In this document: positions 16,501 to 25,413 of the stretch, one piece after another
How the letters are laid out: each line of letters starts with the position of its first letter
Numbering within the stretch: the first letter of the stretch is position 1
Assembly: GCF_000685215.1 (NCBI RefSeq)
Contig: NZ_ARYJ01000007.1
Span: forward strand, 1 to 64,000
DNA: 64,000 nucleotides
Direction: 5' to 3'
From: Hyphomonas jannaschiana VP2
GTDB taxonomy: Bacteria > Pseudomonadota > Alphaproteobacteria > Caulobacterales > Hyphomonadaceae
Notes under the pieces: model-generated
What the model saw: the letters and a program-made list of their open reading frames with translations, nothing else
What the model was told of the DNA's origin: nothing
Databases searched by the model: none
Translations under genes and position numbers: made by a program

Positions 16501-17792
16501 TGGGACATTTCTACCGTATCGTTCTGGCCTGTTGTCTGGCCATGATGTTCGCCACTGTGCCGGCTGCGGCATGGACCCAGCGGACGGCGGCGCCAAATGA
16601 CGAAATGCTGGTCGTCGAAAAGGGCCGTTCTGCCGTTGTGGAAGCGAATGCACCATTCACGACACTGGTTGTCGCCGATCCGGACATTGCCGAAGCCATG
16701 GCGACGTCGAACCAGTCTTTCTTCCTGCGTGGCAAGCAGCCGGGGGCAACCACCGTTCTGATCTATGGTGCCAGCGGCCAGATCGCAGAACTGATCAATG
16801 TGGAGGTGGAGATCGGACTCGATGAATTGCGGACCGATCTGTCCAATCTTCTGCCCGGAGAGGACATTCAGGTCTATCCGGTGCATGACGGCATTTTCCT
16901 GGACGGGAAACTGACGACTGCGGCGGCGGCAGAGATGGCGCTGCAGGTGGCGGAACGCTACGTGCCGGGCGGCGTGGCTAATGGCCTGTCTATCGGCCAG
17001 AGCCAGCAGGTGCTGCTTGAAGTGCGCTTCCTGGAGGCAAGCCGCAATGCGGTGAAGGAAATCGGTTTCGGAAACGCCATCAACGCAAATGATTTCGTTT
17101 CAACGACAGAATCCGGCACCGTCTCCGGGCTGGCCGAGAAAACCGTCGCCCTGTTCACCAATGTCGGAAACGAGAATATCGACATTCGCCTCCGCGCGCT
17201 GGAGGAAAAAGGCATTGTCCGTACGCTGGCTGAACCGAACCTTGTGGCCTTGTCCGGTGACACGGCCAGCTTCCTGGCAGGCGGCGAATTCCCGATCCCT
17301 GTGGCGGCCCGTAATGGTGAAATCACGGTTGAGTTCAAGAAATTCGGTGTCGGGTTGGATTTTACCCCGACCGTGCTGGGTGATGGCCTTGTCAATCTGC
17401 GCGTTCGCCCGGAAGTGTCGGCTCTGGACCGCAACAACGGAATCCGGGCGGCCAATATCGAGATCCCCGGCATTTCCGTCCGCCGGGCCGATACGACGAT
17501 CGAGCTTCGCGACGGACAGGCATTCGCCGTGGCTGGCCTGCTCCAGAATGACTATTCGAACGATGTTCGGCAGACGCCGTGGCTGAGCAATGTGCCGGTT
17601 CTGGGCGCGCTGTTCTCTTCCAAGCGCTACCAGCGCAATGAAAGCGAACTGGTGATCATTGTAACACCCCGGCTGGTGCAGCCTGCGCCTCATCCGGACA
17701 TGCTGGCATCACCGCTGGATGCATTCGCTGAACCGTCTGAGTCGGAATTCTTCCTGATGGACAAGACGGCGATCCCGCCACGTGGCTACTGA
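16500..17792 (+). CDS. cpaC: Tad pilus secretin CpaC
   Basis: A 430-residue outer-membrane secretin through which the Flp pilus passes. Residues 1-24 are a signal peptide ending AAA. The pilus-specific N-terminal domain (LVVEKGRSAVVEANAPF, then FLRGKQPGATTVLIYG) is followed by a BON-like segment. The secretin core has QVLLEVRFLEASR, LAEPNLVALSGDTASFLAGGEF (given in parts: positions about 246-267), VGLDFTPTVLGDG and LVIIVTPRLVQP. Start and stop are coupled to cpaB by TGATG. Length fits CpaC/RcpA. Confidence 0.94.
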   Translation: MGHFYRIVLACCLAMMFATVPAAAWTQRTAAPNDEMLVVEKGRSAVVEANAPFTTLVVADPDIAEAMATSNQSFFLRGKQPGATTVLIYGASGQIAELINVEVEIGLDELRTDLSNLLPGEDIQVYPVHDGIFLDGKLTTAAAAEMALQVAERYVPGGVANGLSIGQSQQVLLEVRFLEASRNAVKEIGFGNAINANDFVSTTESGTVSGLAEKTVALFTNVGNENIDIRLRALEEKGIVRTLAEPNLVALSGDTASFLAGGEFPIPVAARNGEITVEFKKFGVGLDFTPTVLGDGLVNLRVRPEVSALDRNNGIRAANIEIPGISVRRADTTIELRDGQAFAVAGLLQNDYSNDVRQTPWLSNVPVLGALFSSKRYQRNESELVIIVTPRLVQPAPHPDMLASPLDAFAEPSESEFFLMDKTAIPPRGY

Positions 17793-17811
17793 GATGATGG
17801 GACTGACAAAA

Positions 17812-18081
17812 ATGAAAAAGTTCAGAAATGCTTTTCCGATCATGTTGCTTGGCGTCCTGCCAGCCTGTGCATCGCATGATTATCAGGACCAGTTTCTGCT
17901 GGGCGGCGCCAGTACAGCCAATATCGCAGAACAGTCCATCCGTGATGTGACGGTTCCAAATTCCGAGGCAAACCAGTCTGCATCCGGCGTTCGTGCGGCG
18001 AATGCCGTTCGCGCGCTAAATGAGGGCAAGCGCAAGGAACTGAAACCGTCCGGTCTCAATGGAAGCGGGGAGACTTCGTGA
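17812..18081 (+). CDS. Small lipoprotein in the cpaD position of the pilus operon
   Basis: An 89-residue protein with a lysine-rich start, a hydrophobic run and a lipobox-like LPAC with Cys19, so probably lipidated. The mature part includes FLLGGASTANIAEQSIRDV, then a helix with SGVRAANAVRALNEGK. In Caulobacter this slot holds the pilotin-like lipoprotein CpaD (over 200 residues). This one is far shorter and shows no CpaD motif I recognise, apart from a FGxAT.xNIA-like string. ATG 17812 has GGGA nine bases upstream. ATGs at 17794 and 17797 are alternatives. Its stop overlaps the cpaE start by one base. It may do the secretin-piloting job. Confidence 0.7.
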   Translation: MKKFRNAFPIMLLGVLPACASHDYQDQFLLGGASTANIAEQSIRDVTVPNSEANQSASGVRAANAVRALNEGKRKELKPSGLNGSGETS

Positions 18082-19277
18082 TGACCCAACCGGCCCCGGC
18101 AAATACCCCCCGGTCCGGATCGGACCGTATTATCCCGCACCTTGCGGCACTGGTCAGCGACGAAAGGCTCGGCGCCCTTCAGCCGCATTGCGTGGAGCTG
18201 GCGGATCTCAGCCAGCTGTCAGCTTCGGAAGCTGCGATGAAATTTGGCGGCGGAATCATGCTTCTGGAACAGGGGCTGCCCGGCTGGGACGAACTGCTGC
18301 TGAAGCTGGCTGTTGATCGGCCGTCGACGGCCGTGATCGTGCTGTCAGACCAGATCCCCGGCAGCATGGTGCGCGCGCTGATGAAGCTTGATGCGTCCGA
18401 TGTCCTGCCTATTTCGTCGAATCCCGCGGATATTATCGATGCAGCGGAAAAGCTTCGCGACACATCGACCGGCGGTGTCGGCGGCTCCAGCGTGTGCTGG
18501 GCGTTCCGGGGTGCGGTCGGCGGTGCGGGTGTCACCACGATTGCCATTGAGAGTGCCTTTGAGCTGGCGCGGCGCTTCGGGCCGGGACGTGTTTGCCTCG
18601 TGGATCTGAATGTCGCGGACGGTATGACGACTTCTTTCCTGGAAGCTGTGCCGAAACTCGACCTGTCGGCGCTGGCGGCCGCGCCGGAGCGTCTTGATCC
18701 GAGACTGCTTGCGGCCTGGTGCTACCAGCACGAAAGCGGTGTCTCGATCATCGCGGCGCCCCGCAACCCGGATGGGGACGAGCTGGCGACAGAACCGGCG
18801 ATCCTGCGTCTGCTGGATGTCGCGTGCGGCATGTTCGAGTTCACCATTGTCGATATGCCGCGGCATATGATGCCCTGGACCAAGTCTGTACTGAGCGCTG
18901 TGGATGAAGCCATTGTTATCAGTGAGCTGACCGTGCCCAGTCTTCATGCTGCAGCAGATATGGCGCGTGAAGTCGATGTGCTCCGTCACGACCGTGTGCC
19001 AGCGAAACTTGTTCTGAACCGCATGTTCCAGAAAAAGCGCCTGCGTGCCGAGTTTGCCTTGGACAAGGCAGAGGGCGCCATCGACCGGAAGATCGATTCC
19101 ACGATCACGTCGGATTGGGACGCAGCACGGACGGCCGTCAATCTCGGACGTCCGATTGCGGAGGTCGTCCAGAAAAGCCCGCTTGTCTCTGACATCGGTC
19201 AATTGGTTCAGATGATGCTGCCGGCAGAGGCTCAGGCCGCTGCGCCAGCAGAAGGTAAGCGGAGGCGCCGCGGATGA
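18081..19277 (+). CDS. cpaE: Tad pilus localisation ATPase-like protein CpaE/TadZ
   Basis: A 398-residue ParA/MinD-superfamily protein that positions the Tad machine at the pole in Caulobacter. The first 130 residues look like an atypical receiver domain. The ATPase domain begins around residue 140 with GAVGGAGVTTIAIESA, a deviant Walker A that lacks both usual lysines, as is common in CpaE/TadZ. CLVDLNVADGMTTSFL supplies the next motif and FTIVDMPRHM the Walker B-like strand. ATG 18081 overlaps the preceding stop; the adjacent GTG 18078 is an alternative. It probably acts as a dimeric scaffold, with doubtful ATP hydrolysis. Confidence 0.88.
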   Translation: MTQPAPANTPRSGSDRIIPHLAALVSDERLGALQPHCVELADLSQLSASEAAMKFGGGIMLLEQGLPGWDELLLKLAVDRPSTAVIVLSDQIPGSMVRALMKLDASDVLPISSNPADIIDAAEKLRDTSTGGVGGSSVCWAFRGAVGGAGVTTIAIESAFELARRFGPGRVCLVDLNVADGMTTSFLEAVPKLDLSALAAAPERLDPRLLAAWCYQHESGVSIIAAPRNPDGDELATEPAILRLLDVACGMFEFTIVDMPRHMMPWTKSVLSAVDEAIVISELTVPSLHAAADMAREVDVLRHDRVPAKLVLNRMFQKKRLRAEFALDKAEGAIDRKIDSTITSDWDAARTAVNLGRPIAEVVQKSPLVSDIGQLVQMMLPAEAQAAAPAEGKRRRRG

Positions 19278-20656
19278 GCCGTTTCGGATTCTCGACCCCG
19301 CCAGCCCCTCCGCCGGAAGCTGAAGCCAAGCCGTCCACGCCTGTTCCGCCGCCAACACCGCCGCGTGCCAAAGCGGAAACCGGTGGCTTCGATCAGTTGG
19401 ACGCGAAGCTTAAAATCCATGCCAAGCTGATCGACGAGCTGGACCTGTCCAAGCTTGAGAAGCTGGACGACGAGACTCTGCGCCGCCGCGTGCGGAGCAT
19501 TATCGCCGATATTATCCGCAAGGAAGAAATGGCCTTGTCGGCTGCGGAGGAAGCGAGCTTCGCGGATGCCGTGATGGACGAGATGACGGGCCTTGGGCCG
19601 ATCGAACCACTGCTCAAGGATGACTCCATTGCAGACATCCTGATCAATGGCTGTGATCAGGTCTATGTGGAACGCCACGGCAAGCTGCAGGTGGCTCCCG
19701 TGCGCTTTGCGGACAATGACCACCTCCTGCGGATTGTTCAGCGGATCGTGTCGGCTGTGGGCCGCCGTGTGGATGAAAGCCAGCCGCTGGTGGATGCGCG
19801 CCTGTCCGATGGCAGCCGCGTCAACGCAGCCGTGATGCCGATTGCGATTGATGGGCCTCTGGTGTCGATCCGGAAATTCTCGAAATCACCGCTGACCATC
19901 GACAAGCTCGTGGAATTTGGAGCTATTCCACGCCCCGTGGCGGACTTCATCCTGGGTGCTGTGAAGTGCCGGGCTTCGACAGTGATTTCCGGCGGGACAG
20001 GCTCGGGCAAGACAACTCTGTTGAATGCATTGTCGTCCGCCATCAGCCCGGATGAGCGCCTGATCACGATTGAAGATGCTGCAGAGCTTCAGCTGCAGCA
20101 GCCGCACGTCGCCCGGATGGAGACCCGTCCGCCGAACATAGAAGGCAAGGGCGAAATCCGCCAGCGGGAACTGGTCAAGAACGCGCTGCGGATGCGTCCC
20201 GACCGGGTTATCCTGGGCGAGGTGCGCGGCGAGGAAGCCTTCGACATGCTTCAGGCCATGAATACCGGTCATGAAGGGTCCATGGCGACCATCCACGCAA
20301 ACAATCCTCGCGATGCGCTCACCCGTCTGGAGCAGATGGTCATGATCGGCGGCATGAAAATCTCCGAACATGCCATCCGCGGGCAGATCGCGTCTGCTGT
20401 AAACTTCATCGTGCAGGCGTCACGCTTGTCGGATGGCTCCCGTCGGGTGATGTCCATTGCCGAGGTGACAGGCATGGAGGGATCTGTAGTGCAGTTGCAG
20501 GAAATCTTCCAGTTTGTCCGTACCGGCACAACGGATGAAGGCAAGGTGGAGGGGCACTTCGCGGCCACAGGCCTTCGCCCGAAATTCCTGGACGAGATGG
20601 AGCGCCGCGGTGTGCATATGCCGCCGGGTATGTTCGACCCGTCCACGCGCTTTTAG
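19274..20656 (+). CDS. cpaF: Tad pilus motor ATPase CpaF/TadA
   Basis: A 460-residue hexameric secretion ATPase that powers pilus assembly and probably retraction. A Pro-rich N-terminal tail of about 35 residues precedes the N-terminal domain with [18 protein letters not shown] and [18 protein letters not shown]. Walker A is [15 protein letters not shown] near residue 237. [16 protein letters not shown] is the Walker B, with [12 protein letters not shown] as the His box. All catalytic motifs are present. It overlaps cpaE by four bases (ATGA) and is followed by tadB after nine bases. Confidence 0.96.
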   Translation: MSRFGFSTPPAPPPEAEAKPSTPVPPPTPPRAKAETGGFDQLDAKLKIHAKLIDELDLSKLEKLDDETLRRRVRSIIADIIRKEEMALSAAEEASFADAVMDEMTGLGPIEPLLKDDSIADILINGCDQVYVERHGKLQVAPVRFADNDHLLRIVQRIVSAVGRRVDESQPLVDARLSDGSRVNAAVMPIAIDGPLVSIRKFSKSPLTIDKLVEFGAIPRPVADFILGAVKCRASTVISGGTGSGKTTLLNALSSAISPDERLITIEDAAELQLQQPHVARMETRPPNIEGKGEIRQRELVKNALRMRPDRVILGEVRGEEAFDMLQAMNTGHEGSMATIHANNPRDALTRLEQMVMIGGMKISEHAIRGQIASAVNFIVQASRLSDGSRRVMSIAEVTGMEGSVVQLQEIFQFVRTGTTDEGKVEGHFAATGLRPKFLDEMERRGVHMPPGMFDPSTRF

Positions 20657-20665
20657 GAGAGAAAC

Positions 20666-21649
20666 GTGTTCGGCCTGCCGGATCTTTCAGATGTCAGCCT
20701 GACATTCATGATCCCCATGATCATGGCTATCGGTGCCGTGTTCCTGGCGTTACAGGCGGTGATGAGTCTGTTCTCGACAGCGCAGACCCAGCGCATCGTG
20801 AACCAGCGGCTACAGTTCAAGGAACGTTTCGAAAGCACCAATGAGGCGATGATCGAGCTGCGCAAGAGTCGTGGCCTCGACGAGTTCGGCAATTTCGCCA
20901 TGCCACTGCAATGGTTCAACCAGCTGGTTGTGCGCTCCGGACTGCCTTACCAGCCGGCCCGTTGGTTCGGCATGTCAGGCATCGGCGGCATGGTCATCGC
21001 ATTTGCTTACATGAAATTGGTTGGAGGGTTCCTGACGGCGAGCGGTCTCGCTTTGGCAATTTTCGCGCTTGGGCCAATCATTGCCCTGAAGATGGTCGGC
21101 GCCAAGCGGATGAAGAAGCTGGCACAACAGCTGCCGGATGCCATGCAGATTGCCTGCCGCAGCCTGGAAGCTGGTCATCCGGTTGCGACGGCGATTGCGC
21201 TGGTTGCCCGGGAAATGCCCGATCCGATCGGTACCGAATTCGGCATGGCTGCAGATGAAGTCTCTTACGGCATGTCGCTGACCAATGCGGTTCAGCGTAT
21301 GGCGGAGCGGGCAGGGGATCCGGACATCGAATTGTTTGCTGCAACTGTGCGCCTGCAGGAAAAAACCGGCGGGAACCTGACAGAACTATTGAAAGCGCTC
21401 GCGACCACGATCCGTGAACGTCAGACCATGCGCCTGAAAGTGCGCGCAGCGTCGTCCGAAGGGCGGACGTCAGCCATGATCCTGACAGCTGCGCCCTTCC
21501 TTGTGATGCTGGCCATTCATCTGCTGCGGCCGGAATTCTATGGCGATGTCATCGATACGCCGCTGATCCGCTATTCCTTCGCAGGCCTGTTCACCTGGAT
21601 GTTCATCGGGAACATGGTCATGCGTAAAATGATCAACTTCAAAATGTGA
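20666..21649 (+). CDS. tadB: Tad pilus platform protein TadB
   Basis: A 327-residue inner-membrane protein of the type II secretion F (GspF) family. It has one helix near the N-terminus, two around residues 105-150, and two at the C-terminal end (FLVMLAIHLLRPEF and SFAGLFTWMFIGNMV). The cytoplasmic GspF domain lies between, with LPDAMQIACRSLEAGHP and LQEKTGGNLTELLKAL, both typical. The start is GTG 20666 with AGGAGA just upstream. TadB and TadC form the platform on which CpaF acts. The stop overlaps the tadC start. Confidence 0.92.
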   Translation: MFGLPDLSDVSLTFMIPMIMAIGAVFLALQAVMSLFSTAQTQRIVNQRLQFKERFESTNEAMIELRKSRGLDEFGNFAMPLQWFNQLVVRSGLPYQPARWFGMSGIGGMVIAFAYMKLVGGFLTASGLALAIFALGPIIALKMVGAKRMKKLAQQLPDAMQIACRSLEAGHPVATAIALVAREMPDPIGTEFGMAADEVSYGMSLTNAVQRMAERAGDPDIELFAATVRLQEKTGGNLTELLKALATTIRERQTMRLKVRAASSEGRTSAMILTAAPFLVMLAIHLLRPEFYGDVIDTPLIRYSFAGLFTWMFIGNMVMRKMINFKM

Positions 21650-22590
21650 TGGGCAACATGTTTGGCGATCTTCCCCTCACAGACATCTGGCTCCCGATAG
21701 TCATGCTGGCGGTGGCTGTCGCTGTTGCTGTGCCGGGCGTCCTTTCTGTCTGGCGTAACGCCAAGGCGAAGGAAGAGGTCGAGCGCCGTCTGGAGCGGCG
21801 CGGGACCCAGTTCATGGAACCGCACAAACATGTCAGTCCGGTGGACAATCTGGTCCTGCAGGTGTCCAGTAAAGTGGCCCCGACGAATGAGGAAAAAGTC
21901 AGCGAGGTGCGCGCGCGTCTCGCGCTCGCAGGCCTGACGCATTCTAGCGCTGTGGGGCAGTATTATCTCGCTCGCCTGGTCTGTGTGATCCTGCCGCAGC
22001 TGGCGCTTCTCTTTATGTTGCCTTACCTCAGCAATTTTCAGTCGACCGTTCCTCTCTTCATCAGTGTTGGTCTGTTGATCGTAGGGCTGGTGGCGCCATC
22101 CTTCTACGTCGATCATCTGATTTCTGCCCGGCAAAGTCAGTGTTCCCTTGGGTTTCCCGACATGATGGATCTGATGGTCGCCTGTGTTGAAGCTGGCCTC
22201 AGCCTCGACGCATCGGTGCAGCGTGTGGGCGAGGAGTTGGAACTCCGCCATCCCATCATCGCCGGCCATATGAAAACCCTGTCTCTGGAGCTCAGGGCAG
22301 GTAAATCCCGCAAACAGGCCTGGCGGTCCTTTGCTGACAGGATGAACCTGGAAGAGGCCGGATCGCTTGCCACAATGCTGCGTCAGGCAGAGGAAATGGG
22401 GACGAGTCTGGGCGCAACTTTGCGCATTTTCTCTGCTGATATGCGTCAGCGGAGGATCCTCATGGCCGAAGAAAAAGCCATGGCACTGCCGGCGAAGCTG
22501 ACATTGCCTTTGATTTTGTTCGTTTTTCCGGTCCTTCTGGGCGTCCTGATCCTGCCAGCCGTCGCGAAAATGCAAGGCGTGCTCTTCTGA
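21649..22590 (+). CDS. tadC: Tad pilus platform protein TadC
   Basis: A 313-residue inner-membrane GspF-family protein, partner of TadB. Helices lie near residues 10-28, 115-160 and 285-312. The GspF domain has FPDMMDLMVACVEAGLSLDA and ADRMNLEEAGSLATML, with LRQAEEMGTSLGATLR, all diagnostic. I chose ATG 21649, which shares one base with the tadB stop; ATG 21658 is an alternative nine bases on. It is the last recognisable pilus gene. No pilin, prepilin peptidase, TadD or TadE/F/G-type gene follows in the window, and accA begins 45 bases later. Confidence 0.92.
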   Translation: MGNMFGDLPLTDIWLPIVMLAVAVAVAVPGVLSVWRNAKAKEEVERRLERRGTQFMEPHKHVSPVDNLVLQVSSKVAPTNEEKVSEVRARLALAGLTHSSAVGQYYLARLVCVILPQLALLFMLPYLSNFQSTVPLFISVGLLIVGLVAPSFYVDHLISARQSQCSLGFPDMMDLMVACVEAGLSLDASVQRVGEELELRHPIIAGHMKTLSLELRAGKSRKQAWRSFADRMNLEEAGSLATMLRQAEEMGTSLGATLRIFSADMRQRRILMAEEKAMALPAKLTLPLILFVFPVLLGVLILPAVAKMQGVLF

Positions 22591-22635
22591 TCTCGGCACT
22601 AGGCGAGTCAGTCTGCGATTGCTAGTTTGCGCGCC

Positions 22636-23595
22636 ATGAAAGTTTCATATCTCGAATTCGAAAAGCCGCTGGCGGAACTGGATTCCAAGATCGCCGAACT
22701 GGAAACGCTGTCGGGCCGCAAGGATGGCCCGTCGATTTCGGACGAGCTGACAAAGCTGAAGGCGAAATCCCAGAAGCTGCTTAAGGATACGTATTCCGAT
22801 CTGAGCGCCTGGCAGAAGACGCAGGTGGCCCGCCATCCGGACCGGCCGCATTTTAGTGACTTCGTCGAGAATGTCTTTGAAGATTTCGAAGAACTGGCTG
22901 GCGACCGGGTCTATGGCAACGATGAGGCCGTGATCGGCGGTCTGGCGCGCTTCAAGGGGCGCCCTGTGGTCATTATGGGCCATGAGAAAGGCCGGACGAC
23001 CGAAACGCGCTTGCGGCATAATTTCGGTATGGCCCACCCGGAAGGATACCGGAAGGCCGTGCGCCTCATGGATCTGGCAGAGAAGTTCAACCTGCCTGTG
23101 CTCAGCTTCCCGGACACGGCCGGGGCCTATCCGGGTAAGGGGGGGGAAGAGCGTGGACAGGCAGAAGCCATTGCGCGCGGCACGCAGCGTGGCCTGACGC
23201 TCGGCGTCCCCTTTGTGACGCTGATTATTGGTGAAGGCATGTCAGGCGGCGCCATCGGTATCGCGGCGGCCAACAAGGTTCTGATGATGGAGCATGCCAT
23301 CTATTCGGTGATCTCGCCGGAAGGCTGCGCGTCCATTCTCTATCGCGATGCAGGCAAGGCGAAGGATGCAGCGGACGCGATGAAGATCACCGCGCCGGAC
23401 CTGCTGCGGACCAAGGTCATTGACGAAGTTGTCAAAGAGCCCGTCGGAGGCGCCCATCGCGACCCGCAGCGGGCGATGGCCACAGCAGCCAAGGCGCTCG
23501 AAAAGTCGCTGAAGGAACTGGATGGCCTGTCGCCGGCGGAACTGCGCCGCCAGCGTGCGGAACGCTTCTACGCCATTGGCCGCGAAGGCCTCTGA
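22636..23595 (+). CDS. accA: Acetyl-CoA carboxylase carboxyltransferase subunit alpha
   Basis: A 319-residue subunit of the heteromeric acetyl-CoA carboxylase that commits acetyl-CoA to fatty-acid synthesis as malonyl-CoA. Signatures: FEKPLAELDSKIAEL at the N-terminal helical region, RPHFSDFVENVF, HEKGRTTETRLRHNFGM, HPEGYRKAVRLM, and FPDTAGAYPGKGGEERGQAE (positions about 156-175). The crotonase-like oxyanion region GEGMSGGAIGIA is intact. Length is normal. I chose ATG 22636. The upstream in-frame TTG at 22627 is less likely because no ribosome-binding site precedes it. Confidence 0.97.
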   Translation: MKVSYLEFEKPLAELDSKIAELETLSGRKDGPSISDELTKLKAKSQKLLKDTYSDLSAWQKTQVARHPDRPHFSDFVENVFEDFEELAGDRVYGNDEAVIGGLARFKGRPVVIMGHEKGRTTETRLRHNFGMAHPEGYRKAVRLMDLAEKFNLPVLSFPDTAGAYPGKGGEERGQAEAIARGTQRGLTLGVPFVTLIIGEGMSGGAIGIAAANKVLMMEHAIYSVISPEGCASILYRDAGKAKDAADAMKITAPDLLRTKVIDEVVKEPVGGAHRDPQRAMATAAKALEKSLKELDGLSPAELRRQRAERFYAIGREGL

Positions 23596-23659
23596 TCCCG
23601 CTTGCAATCGAGTACCGGGCACGCCACGCTTCTCTGACAAAGACAGGGAGGAGGGCTCC

Positions 23660-25411
23660 ATGAAACGACTGATGCTGGCCGCAGCGATTGCGGTCTCGGC
23701 ATGCGCCGCACCATCATCTCCAGATCCGGCAGCGGGTGAGGGCGTCGTTATCTACCCTGCAAAAGCGGTGGTCACGATGGCGGGTGAGGGCGATACCGCC
23801 GAGGCGGTTGCGGTATCTGGTGATCGCATCCTTTCCACGGGAACGCTGGCAGACTTGCGGGGTGCCTTGCCTGCGGCGGTGGTCGACACGGCATTTGAGG
23901 ACAACGTGATCGTGCCGGGCCTGATCGACCCGCATGTGCACGTCGTGCTGGGCGCGCTGCAATACAATCTGCCCATCACGCCGCCCTGGCCGATGGCAAC
24001 GCCTCACGGAATGAAAGCCGGCCTGCCGACACGGGAAGCGTTTCTTGCGGCCTTGTCCGGTATTGTTGCGGAGGCACAGCCAGACACGCCCGTCGTTGCG
24101 TATGGCTACCACAATCTGGTGCACGGTGATCTGACCAGAACGGACCTCGACATGATTGCGCCGGACCAGCCCCTGATCGTCTGGCACTATTCCTCTCATG
24201 ATTTCTATCTGAACAGCGCCGCGATCGAAGCGGCGGGCTTTACGCCTGCGCTGGCGCAGTCCTTTCATGGTATTGATCTCGATGAAGCGGGGGAACTGAC
24301 TGGCCGGATCTATGAAGATGCGGCGCTGCTAGTGATCCAGGCCTATGCGGGCGTGATCCTTGCGCCGGAGAATGTCACGGCAGGTTTCCACGGCTTCTCT
24401 TCCATGCTGCGCCAGGCCGGCGTCACGACCACGGCCGAGATGGCCTATGGCCTGTTCGGCTGGGAGATGGAGGACGCGAATATCCGCACCAATTGGGGGA
24501 GCGCACAGGCGGCGGGCTATCACCTCTATCTGGTGCCGGAATACCGCGCGCTGGAGCGGACATTCGGTGACGGGAAAGTCCAGGCGGTTCTCGATATGGT
24601 CAGCGGCGAGCGGCCAACCCCGGCGCCCGTATTACCAAGGGTAAAGTTCTTCACCGATGGCGCCTTCTACAGCCAGACAATGCGGCTTTCCCCGCCGGGC
24701 TATCTCTCCGGTCAATCGAAGGGATCTGAAGGCCTGTGGGTCGCCGGACCGGATGGAATTGTTCCGGCGATCCAGCCCTATTGGGACGCGGGACTCGGCG
24801 TGAATATCCATTCGAATGGCGACGCAGCCCAGGGCGCGACGCTGAAGGCGCTGGAGACACTTCGGGAAGGTGACGGCCCCAACAACAGCTTTGTCATTGA
24901 GCATGGCGGCCTGTTTTCACCGGAGCAGGTGGAACTGGCCGGGCGGCTGGATGCGCAGCTCTCCGCCGCAAGCCACTATGTCTTCTACATGGCGAACGAA
25001 TATGCCGGGCCGTTGGGAGATGTACGGGCCAAGTGGATTTCTCCATTGGGCGCGCTGACGGTCGCAGGCGTCCCCGTAGCGGTGCATAGCGATGCGCCCC
25101 TGGCGCCGCCTTATCCGTTGCGGGCGGCAGGTGTCCATATGACCCGGGCGACACGCGAGGGCGGCGTGTATGAAGCTGAGATGGCGCTCAGCCCCTACGA
25201 GGCGCTTGAAGCGATTACGCTCGATGCAGCCCGTGTGCTCGGCCTGGAGGCGGAAATCGGCTCGATCGAGCCCGGCAAACGCGCGGATTTTACTATTCTC
25301 GGCGAGAACCCGCTGGACACTAAAGGGAAGGACTGGGACGCAATCCCGGTCTGGGGCGTGGTTCTGGATGGCGTAAAGCGGCCATTGGCGGAACAAGAGG
25401 TGTCTGACTAG
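23660..25411 (+). CDS. Lipoprotein amidohydrolase (YtcJ-like, amidohydrolase 3 family)
   Basis: A 583-residue metal-dependent hydrolase with a lipobox VSAC at residues 12-15, so it is probably membrane-anchored in the periplasm. The metal site begins with DPHVHV near residue 95. RVKFFTDGAFYSQTM supplies the likely carboxylated lysine, IHSNGDAA a metal His, and VAVHSDAPLAPPYPL the catalytic Asp region. The C-terminal IEPGKRADFTILGENPL is the family hallmark. Substrates for YtcJ-like enzymes are mostly unknown (amides, N-substituted formamides). AGGGAGGAGGG gives a strong start at 23660. Two bases separate it from thiL, which may be a read-through partner. Confidence 0.88.
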   Translation: MKRLMLAAAIAVSACAAPSSPDPAAGEGVVIYPAKAVVTMAGEGDTAEAVAVSGDRILSTGTLADLRGALPAAVVDTAFEDNVIVPGLIDPHVHVVLGALQYNLPITPPWPMATPHGMKAGLPTREAFLAALSGIVAEAQPDTPVVAYGYHNLVHGDLTRTDLDMIAPDQPLIVWHYSSHDFYLNSAAIEAAGFTPALAQSFHGIDLDEAGELTGRIYEDAALLVIQAYAGVILAPENVTAGFHGFSSMLRQAGVTTTAEMAYGLFGWEMEDANIRTNWGSAQAAGYHLYLVPEYRALERTFGDGKVQAVLDMVSGERPTPAPVLPRVKFFTDGAFYSQTMRLSPPGYLSGQSKGSEGLWVAGPDGIVPAIQPYWDAGLGVNIHSNGDAAQGATLKALETLREGDGPNNSFVIEHGGLFSPEQVELAGRLDAQLSAASHYVFYMANEYAGPLGDVRAKWISPLGALTVAGVPVAVHSDAPLAPPYPLRAAGVHMTRATREGGVYEAEMALSPYEALEAITLDAARVLGLEAEIGSIEPGKRADFTILGENPLDTKGKDWDAIPVWGVVLDGVKRPLAEQEVSD

Positions 25412-25413
25412 GC

